Assembly (NCBI RefSeq): GCF_009711415.1
Contig: NZ_SMLZ01000110.1
Coordinates: 124,001 to 188,000 of the forward strand
DNA: 64,000 nt
Origin: Roseibium denhamense
Lineage (GTDB): Bacteria; Pseudomonadota; Alphaproteobacteria; Rhizobiales; Stappiaceae
Direction of reading: 5' to 3'
Below the pieces are notes generated by a model, which did no database searches, had not been told where the DNA came from, and saw only the letters and a program-made list of their open reading frames with translations. The translations under genes and the position numbers were made by a program. Positions 43,880-52,584 of the stretch are shown here, piece after piece. Numbering within the stretch: position 1 is the stretch's first letter; each line of letters begins with the position of its first letter.

Positions 43880-45304
43880 ATGCAAACCGAAATGCTGATT
43901 GGAAACCGATTTGAAGCAGGCACCGAAGTAGAGGAAACTGTTTTGAACCCACGGACCGGTGAAACCCTGTTGAAAATACCGGAGGCCAACGCCGATCAGA
44001 TCGACCGCGCGGTAGCGGCGGCTCGTGTGGCTGCGCCCGGTTGGGCCAAAACCACACCAAGCGAGCGGTCAAGCCTGCTTCTCAAAATTGCTGACGCTGT
44101 TGAAGCCGACCTTGAAAACCTGGCCCAGCTGGAAGCACTCAATTGCGGCAAACCGATAAATGAAGTGCGAAACGAAGAAATTCCAGCCGTCGCTGACTGT
44201 TTTCGATACTTTGCAGGCGCCGTACGGAACATGCATGGACCCGTCGCTGGCGCTTATATGGCAGGACACACGTCCATGATCCGGCGCGACCCAATTGGCG
44301 TGATAGCCTCGATCGCACCTTGGAACTACCCTATTATGATGATGGCGTGGAAGTTGGCGCCTGCGATTGCTGGCGGCAACACTGTCGTCATGAAACCGTC
44401 GGAACAAACACCTCTCACTGCCCTCGCCTTCGCCAAAATCCTCTCCGGAATCCTTCCGGAGGGCGTCGTAAATGTCATAGCTGGACAAGGGGCATCGGTT
44501 GGAAACGCGCTTGTCAATCACGCCGGCGTTGACATGATCTCGATTACCGGTGACGTCGCTACTGGCAAGAAGGTTCTGATGGCGGCATCGAAAGGCGTAA
44601 AACGCACCCATCTCGAGCTTGGCGGCAAAGCGCCAGTCATTGTTTATGGCGACGCAGACATAGCCCGCACGGTCGAAGGTCTCAAGGCATTTGGTTACTA
44701 CAATGCGGGACAAGACTGCACCGCAGCCTGTCGGGTGTATGCACACGCATCGGTCTACGACAATTTTGTCGCCGACTTGTCTTCTGCCGCAGCAAGTATC
44801 GTCTTCAATGAAAGCGATGATGACCAGAATGAGATACCACCCCTCATTTCACCGCGTCAGCGGGACCGCGTCGCCAGCTTCGTCCAAAGAGCAACTGAAC
44901 AATCGCACATCGAAATCACGACCGGCGGCAACGTCGTGGACGGTGGAGGCTTCTACTTTCAACCAACTGTCGTGGCCGGCGCGCTCCAAACCGACGAAAT
45001 CGTTCAACGTGAGGTTTTTGGACCAGTCGTGTCCGTCACCCGCTTTAGCGACGCAGATCCTGTTATAGACTGGGCCAATGACAGTCCTTACGGGTTGGCA
45101 TCATCTGTCTGGACCCAGGATATTAGCAAGGCTATGGAAGCTTCGGCTGCGCTGCAATACGGTTGCACCTGGGTGAATACTCATTTCATGCTGGTCAACG
45201 AAATGCCCCATGGCGGTCTCAAACAGTCCGGCTACGGCAAGGATATGTCGATGTATGCGCTCGAAGACTACACCGCGGTACGCCATGTCATGATCGCGCA
45301 TTGA
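43880..45304 (+). CDS. patD: Gamma-aminobutyraldehyde dehydrogenase
   Basis: This 474-residue NAD-dependent aldehyde dehydrogenase oxidises 4-aminobutanal (from putrescine) to GABA. Its length equals that of E. coli PatD (YdcW). The motif order is [18 protein letters not shown], the catalytic Glu in LELGGKAP, the catalytic Cys in [14 protein letters not shown] and EVFGPVVSV, and the C-terminal [19 protein letters not shown]...SGYGKD matches the PatD type. A putrescine aminotransferase is not in the window. The IS element is inserted about 100 bp after the stop. Confidence 0.95.
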   Translation: MQTEMLIGNRFEAGTEVEETVLNPRTGETLLKIPEANADQIDRAVAAARVAAPGWAKTTPSERSSLLLKIADAVEADLENLAQLEALNCGKPINEVRNEEIPAVADCFRYFAGAVRNMHGPVAGAYMAGHTSMIRRDPIGVIASIAPWNYPIMMMAWKLAPAIAGGNTVVMKPSEQTPLTALAFAKILSGILPEGVVNVIAGQGASVGNALVNHAGVDMISITGDVATGKKVLMAASKGVKRTHLELGGKAPVIVYGDADIARTVEGLKAFGYYNAGQDCTAACRVYAHASVYDNFVADLSSAAASIVFNESDDDQNEIPPLISPRQRDRVASFVQRATEQSHIEITTGGNVVDGGGFYFQPTVVAGALQTDEIVQREVFGPVVSVTRFSDADPVIDWANDSPYGLASSVWTQDISKAMEASAALQYGCTWVNTHFMLVNEMPHGGLKQSGYGKDMSMYALEDYTAVRHVMIAH

Positions 45305-45442
45305 GTTCACGAGCCTGATCGAAACGGTAAAATGACAATAGTTTGTTTACGGCAGTAAGCTTCATGATCCCAAGTAAATAACTATTCGTCATATAATCCG
45401 AACTGAACCGCACCGGGTTTGCCGGAGGCTGTTTGGTATAAG

Positions 45443-46347
45443 TTATGGGGCCACGGCCGTTTGATCCAGCGCGGCGTAGTAATCTTCCTCCGCTTCAGCC
45501 GGAGGGATGTTTCCTATTGGCTCCAGAAGACGCCGGTGGTTGAACCAGTCGACCCATTGGAGCGTTGCGAACTCGACGGCTTCGAAGTTTCGCCAAGGCC
45601 CACGCCGATGAATGACCTCGGCCTTGTAAAACCCGTTGATCGTTTCTGCGAGCGCGTTGTCATAGGAGTCGCCTACGCTCCCGACCGAGGGGTCGATGCC
45701 TGCTTCTGCCAGCCGCTCGGAATAGCGAATGGACATGTACTGGACACCCCTCTCAGAGTGATGCACAAGGCCACCGCCAGAACGGGACTCCGCTCATGAA
45801 GTGCCTGCTCCAGGGCATCGAGAACGAAGGTGGCATGCGCTGTCCGGCAGACGCGCCAGCCGACGATACGGCGGGCAAATGCATCAATGACGAAGGCGAC
45901 ATAGACGAAGCCCTGCCAGGTGGCAACGTACGTGAAATCCGAAACCCAGAGCCTGTTCGGCACCTGTGCCTTGAACTGGCGGTTCACACGGTCGAGTGGA
46001 CTGGGTGCCGACTTGTCCGCAAACGTCGTTTTGACAGGCTTACCTCGGATGATCCCCTGAAGCCCCATCGCCCTCATGAGCCGGGCCACGGTGCAGCGGG
46101 CAACATCGAAGCCCTCCCGTTGCAATTGCCGCCAGACCTTGCGCACGCCATAGACTCGGAAGTTCTCCTCGAAGACGCCGCGTATCTCTATCTTCAAGGC
46201 GATATCGCGGTGGGCGCGGACTGAAAGCCGGTCCACGTCCTCACGCTTGGCGATGTTCTCGTAATAAGTCGACGGGGCAATCGGCAGAACTCTGCAAATC
46301 GGCTCGACCCCGAACACCGGGCGATGCTCATCGATGAAAGAAATCAT
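45443..46347 (-). pseudogene. IS3-family transposase OrfB, frameshifted
   Basis: The OrfB transposase (DDE-type integrase, about 300 residues when joined) begins [14 protein letters not shown], with an HTH_21-like region and the rve catalytic core. The first Asp is in WVSDFTYVA and the second in the segment at the break; the Glu is in DNALAETINGFY, which lies in another frame. The reading frame breaks near 45,775-45,785, where a one-base loss converts the expected GGGLVHHSERGVQY into an unrelated tail. The ATG overlaps the orfA stop. Unless frameshifted back, the element cannot transpose by itself. Confidence 0.87.
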
Positions 46348-46670
46348 CGCTTCAGTGGGCGGTCGAGCTCCGCCTGGGCAAAATAAGCAGACGCCTTGCG
46401 CAGGATCTCGTTGGCCTGACGAAGCTCACGATTCTCCCGCTCAAGAGCTTTCATCTTCTCGGCTACATCGCTCGGTAGGCCAGCTGGCTTGCCGCTGTCG
46501 ACCTCTGTCTTCTTGACCCATTCATGCAGCGTCGCTGGAGCGCAGCCGATCTTGACCGCGATAGAAGAAACTGCGGCCCACCGGGACGGATGTTCGCCTT
46601 CATGCTCGAGCACCATGCGGATGGCGCGTTCGCGTACCTCAGCTGAAAACTTGTTTGTTGTTTTGCTCAT
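46344..46670 (-). CDS. IS3-family transposase OrfA
   Basis: This 108-residue DNA-binding OrfA has an HTH_Tnp_1 domain ([20 protein letters not shown]...[24 protein letters not shown]) followed by a leucine-zipper-like coiled coil ([26 protein letters not shown]). The stop overlaps the orfB start in an ATGA, and IS3 elements make an OrfAB fusion by -1 frameshifting near here. It starts 24 bp inside the right terminal repeat. Confidence 0.93.
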   Translation of the reverse strand: MSKTTNKFSAEVRERAIRMVLEHEGEHPSRWAAVSSIAVKIGCAPATLHEWVKKTEVDSGKPAGLPSDVAEKMKALERENRELRQANEILRKASAYFAQAELDRPLKR

Positions 46671-46724
46671 AACTCCACTTTCTCAGAAGTTGGAGCCTCC
46701 GACAAACCCGGTGCGGTTCAGAAC

Positions 46725-47012
46725 AGTACAATTCTGAACATCAACCAGCGCACATTGCGGACATTGGTAGCTAAATGCTTCAACGTCAGCAGTGGACCGA
46801 ATGCGACCGCGAGCCTGCGAGGCGGAATTTTCTGCTTCGCGAGACGTTTGCGCCGGAACCCGAAGAGCGACAATACTACTGGCTAGGAAGAAAGCCCTCA
46901 CTTTTCTATTTCCACTACACTTGCCTGCGGGTCCAGGGATCGCATGCACCAGCGGCGTGGTCCCGACTTGGTTTAGGGCGACGGCTTGCGCCGGCACTGT
47001 CCGGCCATTCAA
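46725..47012. other. Intergenic region between the IS and the subtilase gene
   Basis: No gene is supported in these 288 bp. Neither strand shows a conserved protein motif or T-tailed hairpin that I could recognise. The region may be the 3' flank of the subtilase operon before the IS arrived. Confidence 0.4.
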
Positions 47013-49235
47013 TTAGTCACACAGGTTCCGCACAATTGGCGACCCGGGGCCCAGCGCAGTCAGGTAGGCTTTGCGCGCCTCTTCTGCCGTTTGAAACCTG
47101 TTTTCAGCTAGGAAATCTGCAAGGCTGCGGCCAACGATAGGGGCGGACACACTTGTCCCATTCATGATCTGGGTGCTGCCGCTCCGGCCCCCTGTGCCGA
47201 CAAGCCCGGCAAAAACGCGCGAGCGGTCGGAGGCGGCGGAGACATCCTCGCCGGGCATGCCCGCATGCGGCGCGCCCGCATAGACCGCCCGGGATCCGTC
47301 CTTCAGTCTGTAGCCGGACACCCGGATCATGGCGCTGGATGTGGCCAGACCGTTTATCGTGCCGTATTTGGACAGCCCCGCCTCTTCCGGAAGCGGCTGA
47401 ACATGTTCGTTCAATTCGTCCTGGCGCTGTCCCTCAACAGTCCAGGATTGATGCTCAAGATAGGACTGACGCCCCTGGCGCCGGAAGAAGGGTGGGGAAT
47501 CGTCCCGTTGGATCCAGGCCTCCAGAAACTCGCCTTTTGAGAGTTTTGCCGTTACCGACACGTTCCAGGATCCGGGGGGGATGCTGGCCGTCTCGTCGGC
47601 CACCGGACGGGTGGGAGCGAGCGCAATCAAAATGCGCAGTTTTGGATAGGAGTTCGGCAGCGGACCGGAAGCGGGCCCGGACGGCGCATTGGCCGCATCC
47701 AGACAGTCAAAGGTAAGCCGTCCCACAATAGTTCCGGAGCTATCGTGAAGATCCCGGTTTTCGGTTCCATTCAGACTAGCAATGTCGACCGTTTCGGAAA
47801 ACACGGCCTCCTTGTCTCCAAAGGGCGGGGTCAAGGTCAGCGTGACGGGCTGTTTTGCCTTGCCGCGTTTTTTCTGAGCGCCTGCCGGCTTCGGCAGCCA
47901 GATTTCCAGATAGTTTGGCGAGGGGTCCTGCGGCTGTGTAATCCAGTTCAGATTGAGCGTGTGGTCTCCCGCTTTTTCAGCGGCAACATGCGCGTGGCCC
48001 TTGAGCAGAAAGCGGTTTCCAACCGGCATCGGCACAAGCAGCGGCCCGAGATCCGGATCCTTGTCCAGGGTTTCGACCGTTTTTTGCACGAACCGCTCAA
48101 ACAGATGATCGCCATTATGCGGGCCACCGGACAGGCCATAACTGAAATTCATGACCAGAGGGATTTTCTTCCCCCCCGGCTTCCGCAGCTGTTTGGCAAT
48201 GCGCCGCGACCGGTCGACAATGTATTCCAGGCCCAAAATCGCAAACAGCGTGTAGAGCGCGCCTGAACTCTCCCCGGTGACCCTGCGGTTCAGCTGAACA
48301 GAGACAATCCGGCGGTCTTTCGCATCGGCGGTCTGGCGCCCTGCCGGCCGGCCCTGTTCTTCCAGCAGCGGGCCATCATGTCCGAACGGGCTGTGCGAAT
48401 AGCCCGCGAGCGCGTCCAGAACGAATGTCCCATGACTGAATGCCTTGCTCAAGGTCGTCGGTTCAGACCTGGTCGGGTCCACCAGACCGAGGGCGCGCAG
48501 GGTCTTTTCCTCACTGTCAAACTGTGCCAGTACCCCTTTGATTTGGCTGGCCGTGAGTTCCTGTCCGAACAGCACAGAGGACGCCCGGCGCCCGTCCGGG
48601 CTCAATCGTCCATCTTGGATCCAGGCACAGTCGACCCGCGGGTTGCCATCAGCATCTATGAAATGCTCGTGGGCGATGTTAATGCCATCATCAATGATGC
48701 CCACAATCACAGCCTTGGCAGGATTTATCCCGAGCGAGGACATGTCGTCCAACTGCGGCTCGTACAACTCCTCCGGGATCATGGCATCATCGAGCGGCGC
48801 AAGCTGGGCATAGACTTCATCTGCCATGCGCCCTGTTGGCGCATCCGCCTGCGCATCCACCTTCGCATGGTCTGAGCTGTCCTTGGCCGTAGGCTCTGAG
48901 GGGTGTGTAGCCGCCGCAGTTTCCGGACCGGACTGGCATAACTCACCGGCCATTCCCCCAAAGTCCTTGCAGGTCAACAAGAACGCGTATTCAGAGCCTT
49001 CCGGTTTCCAGACGAGGTTATGGGCATCGATCCGGTTCAGACCATACCCGCCCTGTTTCCGGCCCGCCTTTTTCTCCGGTTCTTTGAGGAGAACCAGAAA
49101 CCAATGATTATCCGCGCAGTTTTCCATTTGCCCGGCGTCCAGGCAGTTCGGCGCGGTGTCGATCAACCACCTTGTGTAAGGATCAACGGTGTGTGGCCAG
49201 GCTTTGGCCGGTTTCCATGCATAAGGTCCCGACAT
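47013..49235 (-). CDS. Subtilisin-like serine protease (peptidase S8)
   Basis: This 740-residue S8 peptidase has the catalytic triad D182 (VGIIDDGINIAHEH), H268 (AFSHGTFVLDALAG) and S695 (NGTSVSAPIVG). No signal peptide or membrane helix is visible in the N-terminal 170 residues. About 420 residues separate His and Ser, so there is a large insertion with a beta-rich region (about 410-610), as in some conflict-related or multi-domain subtilases. It lies 19 bp after the PAP2 gene stop in the same operon. The target is unknown. An upstream extension in the same frame into the PAP2 gene is rejected. Confidence 0.9.
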   Translation of the reverse strand: MSGPYAWKPAKAWPHTVDPYTRWLIDTAPNCLDAGQMENCADNHWFLVLLKEPEKKAGRKQGGYGLNRIDAHNLVWKPEGSEYAFLLTCKDFGGMAGELCQSGPETAAATHPSEPTAKDSSDHAKVDAQADAPTGRMADEVYAQLAPLDDAMIPEELYEPQLDDMSSLGINPAKAVIVGIIDDGINIAHEHFIDADGNPRVDCAWIQDGRLSPDGRRASSVLFGQELTASQIKGVLAQFDSEEKTLRALGLVDPTRSEPTTLSKAFSHGTFVLDALAGYSHSPFGHDGPLLEEQGRPAGRQTADAKDRRIVSVQLNRRVTGESSGALYTLFAILGLEYIVDRSRRIAKQLRKPGGKKIPLVMNFSYGLSGGPHNGDHLFERFVQKTVETLDKDPDLGPLLVPMPVGNRFLLKGHAHVAAEKAGDHTLNLNWITQPQDPSPNYLEIWLPKPAGAQKKRGKAKQPVTLTLTPPFGDKEAVFSETVDIASLNGTENRDLHDSSGTIVGRLTFDCLDAANAPSGPASGPLPNSYPKLRILIALAPTRPVADETASIPPGSWNVSVTAKLSKGEFLEAWIQRDDSPPFFRRQGRQSYLEHQSWTVEGQRQDELNEHVQPLPEEAGLSKYGTINGLATSSAMIRVSGYRLKDGSRAVYAGAPHAGMPGEDVSAASDRSRVFAGLVGTGGRSGSTQIMNGTSVSAPIVGRSLADFLAENRFQTAEEARKAYLTALGPGSPIVRNLCD

Positions 49236-49254
49236 AATGACACCATGCCTCCGC

Positions 49255-50478
49255 TTACTTCCACTCGTCTTTGGCCAGCTTCCAGAGATGCCCCAGCTGC
49301 GGTATCGCGTGATTAACGGAAACAAGATCGTTACCAAGGGTCACGAGGTTCCCGGTCTGACGGGAGCCGTTCTTGTAATAGTCGCGAATGTAAAAGTCGG
49401 TTGTTGAGGCGCGTTTCAATTCTGCCTCACAGTCTTCACCGGACTTGGCGGCGTCGAATACAAATGGCTTGATCGAGGTCGGGTTTCCGGCGGACGATTG
49501 GGCGCGAGCCTCAAAATATTCGGCTATGCAAAGGCCGAGTGCGGCGCCGGAAATACTGTCGGCTGGAAAATGAAGACCGGCAACCGTCCGGTTGACGGCA
49601 ACCCGTTCCGCCTGAAGCATCATCATCCTTTCATACCGGTTCTCGTTGGACGACGATGCTGGTTGATTGCCCGAGATTTTGGCGAGCATGAGAGCCATGG
49701 CCGCGGCTTCTGTCGCGTGCCCGGACGGCAAGGCCCCATGACCGGGCATCGGAATGGCAGGCTGCACAGACGCGGAATAAAGATCCGGCCGTTTGCAGGC
49801 CAGCGCCATTTTGACGTTCTGGACCACAGCAGTTGCGAACCGCTGGGCAATTCCCATCAGCTCCAGCGTATAGCGGGTACGGTCCGGATGAAGGGAGACA
49901 ATGATACCGAAATAGTGATCGGGATAGCCTGTCTGATTGACGATTTCGGCAAGACGGTCCACCCGCAGATCCGCATAGGACAGGACGAGGTTCATCTGGC
50001 CTTCGAAAAACGTTTCGCTGGGCCGCTTGATGGTTGCAAGAGTCTTGACCGCACCGGCCTGCGCGTTGGTGCGTTCTTCATCGCGGTGGGCAATCTGGAC
50101 GGCAACGGCCCCATCCGTCGAGATCCGCAAACCGCTCATCAATTCGCCATGAATAACCATGGCGCGCGCCCAGTCCGGCCACCGGGTTGTGTCCTTGGGG
50201 TCTTCGAAGCCTAGATGGGAAACGGACTGAATGTCCCAGCTTGAGCGCGGCCCCACGATAGCGTCGCGGGCATTGACGATGCTCTGCGCCATGAAGCCGG
50301 AGAACTGACGGCCGCCGGCTCCGCTTGCCCCGGAGGCCCCTGACGCGCCACTGGCACCAGATGCACCGCTGGCACCCGAGGCGCCACTCGCGCCCGATGC
50401 ACCACTTGCCCCGGATGCGCTACTGGCACCACTTGCACCAGAGGCGCCGCTCACGAAACCTTCAAATGCCATACCCAC
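49255..50478 (-). CDS. PAP2/vanadium-haloperoxidase-fold protein with N-terminal Gly-Ala-Ser repeat
   Basis: The 407-residue protein starts with MGMAFEGFVS, then fifteen Gly-Ala-Ser-type triplets (residues 11-55; one SAS, last GAG). A helical PAP2/haloperoxidase domain follows with the three phosphate or vanadate-binding motifs: K-x6-R-P (KMALACKRP), PSGH (LPSGHATEAA) and a variant third motif NR-x5-H-x3-D (NRTVAGLHFPAD). It has no signal peptide, so it resembles cytoplasmic or self-assembling vanadium-dependent haloperoxidase relatives rather than a membrane phosphatase. It lies between the SARP-like gene (15 bp gap) and the subtilase gene. Confidence 0.87.
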   Translation of the reverse strand: MGMAFEGFVSGASGASGASSASGASGASGASGASGASGASGASGASGASGASGAGGRQFSGFMAQSIVNARDAIVGPRSSWDIQSVSHLGFEDPKDTTRWPDWARAMVIHGELMSGLRISTDGAVAVQIAHRDEERTNAQAGAVKTLATIKRPSETFFEGQMNLVLSYADLRVDRLAEIVNQTGYPDHYFGIIVSLHPDRTRYTLELMGIAQRFATAVVQNVKMALACKRPDLYSASVQPAIPMPGHGALPSGHATEAAAMALMLAKISGNQPASSSNENRYERMMMLQAERVAVNRTVAGLHFPADSISGAALGLCIAEYFEARAQSSAGNPTSIKPFVFDAAKSGEDCEAELKRASTTDFYIRDYYKNGSRQTGNLVTLGNDLVSVNHAIPQLGHLWKLAKDEWK

Positions 50479-50493
50479 CTCCTGAAAATAATA

Positions 50494-52200
50494 CTAACGT
50501 CTTGGAATTCCGCTACTCTCAAGTGCTTGAGCCCATTCCTGCCCAATCTCCAGTTCCGCAGCCGGGTGCGCCGAGAGGTAATTTTCGATTGTGTATTTGG
50601 GGTACATCTGCAACATCTCACGCGCTGTGGCACGGGCGCTGTCAAAGCGGTTCAATCCGTTCAGAGCAATTATTTTGGCCCGAATTGCAGAAGCGTGATG
50701 GCGGTTCAAAGAAAGAGACTCGTTAGCCAGATCCAGCGCGCTTTGAAAATTTCTGCCGGACAAATGCGCGGTGGCTGACAGGTTTTTGTAAAGATACCCG
50801 CCTGGATCAAGCGGGGTCAGCCGCCGGCCGCAATCGGTATATGCAATGGCCTGCTGGCCGTCGCCCTCAAAGGCGTATTTGATCCCTTTCCAATACCAGG
50901 CCACCGCATTGTTTTCATTTTCCGCCAGCACTTTTTCGAAAGTGACAGAAGCGCCTTCATAATCCCGTTCCAACTGGTAGGAGACGACGCCGTCCATGAC
51001 CTGGGAAAAGCTGCAATCCGGATCGGACTCAAGCGCCCGGGACACCATATCCCGCGCGGCCAGCTTTTCGTCTTCGATATTCGTTCCCCACCCCTGCGCC
51101 AGGAACAATACATACCATTGGGCAAGCCATGCATATGCAAGCGACGATGGGCCCCTTTGATCCAGAATGCTCTCCAGAAACTTGTGCGAGCGCAGCACAC
51201 TTGCCAGATCCTGCCGGTGCATGAGTGCAATCGCCGACATCAGCAGCGAGTGGGAGGCAACGTCTTCGGTATTTTTCGTGCGGATATCCCGCAACGCTCC
51301 TTTAAAGAGGGAATCAACGATGTAGTTGGCGATTTCCTGCAGGATATCCGCGCTTCCCCTCAGCCAGTCCTTGCTGGACCGGGAAAAGCGTTTCGTATTC
51401 ACGATCATGCCGGAAGCGCTGTCGGTGAACTCGATATCCAGCGTCATCTGGCCGCGCGCATCCCGAAGAAATCCGGTGGCAACGTAGTCAACGCCGTAAA
51501 GCGTGTTCAACCGCTCCAAATCGGCATTCAGGAAGCCCGTTGAGCGGCAGGACAAGTGGGAAATCACATCGATTCCGTGCGCCCGCGCAATCATGCGTGA
51601 TAGATCGCCGGCAATCATATCGCCGAAAACCGGATCGATCTGATCACTGGTTGCATGGGAGAACGGCAAGATAGCAATCGCCGGCCGGAGCTTTGTAAAC
51701 CGCTGCACCTTTTCAGACGCAGCTTCCGGCTGCGGGACAGGCGATGCCGGCAGCGTCCGGAAATTTGATCTGATGTCGCTGTCGAGACCCGCCACGATCC
51801 TCCGGCGCTGGTCTTTCAGCCAAGCCTCAAAGCCATCCGCACCGGCAGGATTGAGACCTTCCAGCAGGACACCTTCATGCGGAGACCCGACAAAGCTGAC
51901 CAGGTCCAGGTTCAGCCAGATTTCCTGATTGTTTGCACCGAGTATGGAAACGTGTTTTGGGCCAAGCGTCCGCTTGAGCCCGGCCAATGACTGGCGAAGA
52001 CTGGCCCGGCCATGCTGCCAACCGGACCTTGGCCACAGCATGTCCTGAAGCCAGGAGCGTGTCCGCCGCCCGTTTGGGGCAGACGCAAGCAACGCCACCA
52101 TCGCGGCCGTCTTGCCAGTAAGCGGGAACACGTCTCCTGTCTCAGAATCTGAGCAGGTAAATGTTCCATACATTCTGATGAACACCGACGCATCGGCCAA
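50494..52200 (-). CDS. SARP-like transcriptional regulator with TolB-like and TPR regions
   Basis: This 568-residue protein starts with a winged-helix DNA-binding region like those of SARP/OmpR regulators (residues about 8-95: LTGKTAAMVALLASAP...WLQDMLWPRSGWQHGRASLRQSLAGLKRTLG), then a bacterial transcriptional-activation-like stretch. A middle region (about 170-310) resembles the TolB-like domain often found with adenylate-cyclase-type regulators (AILPFSHATSDQ...FGDMIAGDLSRMIAR). TPR-like helical repeats fill the C-terminal half. It is the first gene of the leftward cassette and may control it. Its trigger is unknown. Confidence 0.85.
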   Translation of the reverse strand: MADASVFIRMYGTFTCSDSETGDVFPLTGKTAAMVALLASAPNGRRTRSWLQDMLWPRSGWQHGRASLRQSLAGLKRTLGPKHVSILGANNQEIWLNLDLVSFVGSPHEGVLLEGLNPAGADGFEAWLKDQRRRIVAGLDSDIRSNFRTLPASPVPQPEAASEKVQRFTKLRPAIAILPFSHATSDQIDPVFGDMIAGDLSRMIARAHGIDVISHLSCRSTGFLNADLERLNTLYGVDYVATGFLRDARGQMTLDIEFTDSASGMIVNTKRFSRSSKDWLRGSADILQEIANYIVDSLFKGALRDIRTKNTEDVASHSLLMSAIALMHRQDLASVLRSHKFLESILDQRGPSSLAYAWLAQWYVLFLAQGWGTNIEDEKLAARDMVSRALESDPDCSFSQVMDGVVSYQLERDYEGASVTFEKVLAENENNAVAWYWKGIKYAFEGDGQQAIAYTDCGRRLTPLDPGGYLYKNLSATAHLSGRNFQSALDLANESLSLNRHHASAIRAKIIALNGLNRFDSARATAREMLQMYPKYTIENYLSAHPAAELEIGQEWAQALESSGIPRR

Positions 52201-52342
52201 GACTGTTCCCCCGCAAGCTGTTCTTTTTAATAAAACAACTTAGCTAGGTGAATCCAGCCACCATACATCGATTCACGTTTTTTTAGCGCATTGAAACCGC
52301 GAAACAACGCTAAGACTGAAGGGCAAACTGGGGAGTTTGACC

Positions 52343-52546
52343 ATGCCACAAGAGGCCACTGTGATCAGAATTGGTGATACGTATATCGAAATAAAAAGTC
52401 TTGTAGATCTACACAAACACTGGCCGGAAGTAAGTGCTCGCGTAAACAAAGCAATCGAAGAAGGAGAAGTGGAAGATCAGAACTTATGTAAAATCATTGA
52501 ATGGCTTGTCATTCTGGGCGATAAGACCCTGTTTCAATCTCAATAA
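52343..52546 (+). CDS. Small hypothetical protein
   Basis: This 67-residue acidic protein (MPQEATVIRIGDTYIEIKSL...) is not a family I recognise. It is predicted alpha/beta with no signal or membrane segment. The ATG is preceded by GGGGAG seven bases ahead, a strong ribosome site, and the codons are in good alphaproteobacterial use except for a slightly AT-rich 3' part. It is divergent from the SARP-like gene across an AT-rich 140-bp promoter region, so the two may share regulation. Confidence 0.65.
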   Translation: MPQEATVIRIGDTYIEIKSLVDLHKHWPEVSARVNKAIEEGEVEDQNLCKIIEWLVILGDKTLFQSQ

Positions 52547-52584
52547 AAGCTCCACTTTACAATCACTTATTTATTGCTCGTCCA

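Larger units (their letters stand above)
45404..46720 (-). mobile_element. IS3-family insertion sequence
   Basis: This 1,317-bp element is bounded by 27-bp terminal inverted repeats (45404-45430 and 46694-46720) that start TGAACCGCACCGGG and differ at one position. The 4-bp sequence GAAC flanks it on both sides (45400-45403 and 46721-46724), a target duplication of the size usual for the IS407/IS51-like part of the IS3 family. It carries orfA and a frameshifted orfB on the minus strand. It is inserted between patD and the subtilase gene without interrupting a recognisable gene. Confidence 0.93.

Noticed and set aside
50314-50448. Short direct repeats as a CRISPR array or VNTR
   Set aside because: The 9-bp units are coding, in frame, and variable in synonymous positions, with no spacers.
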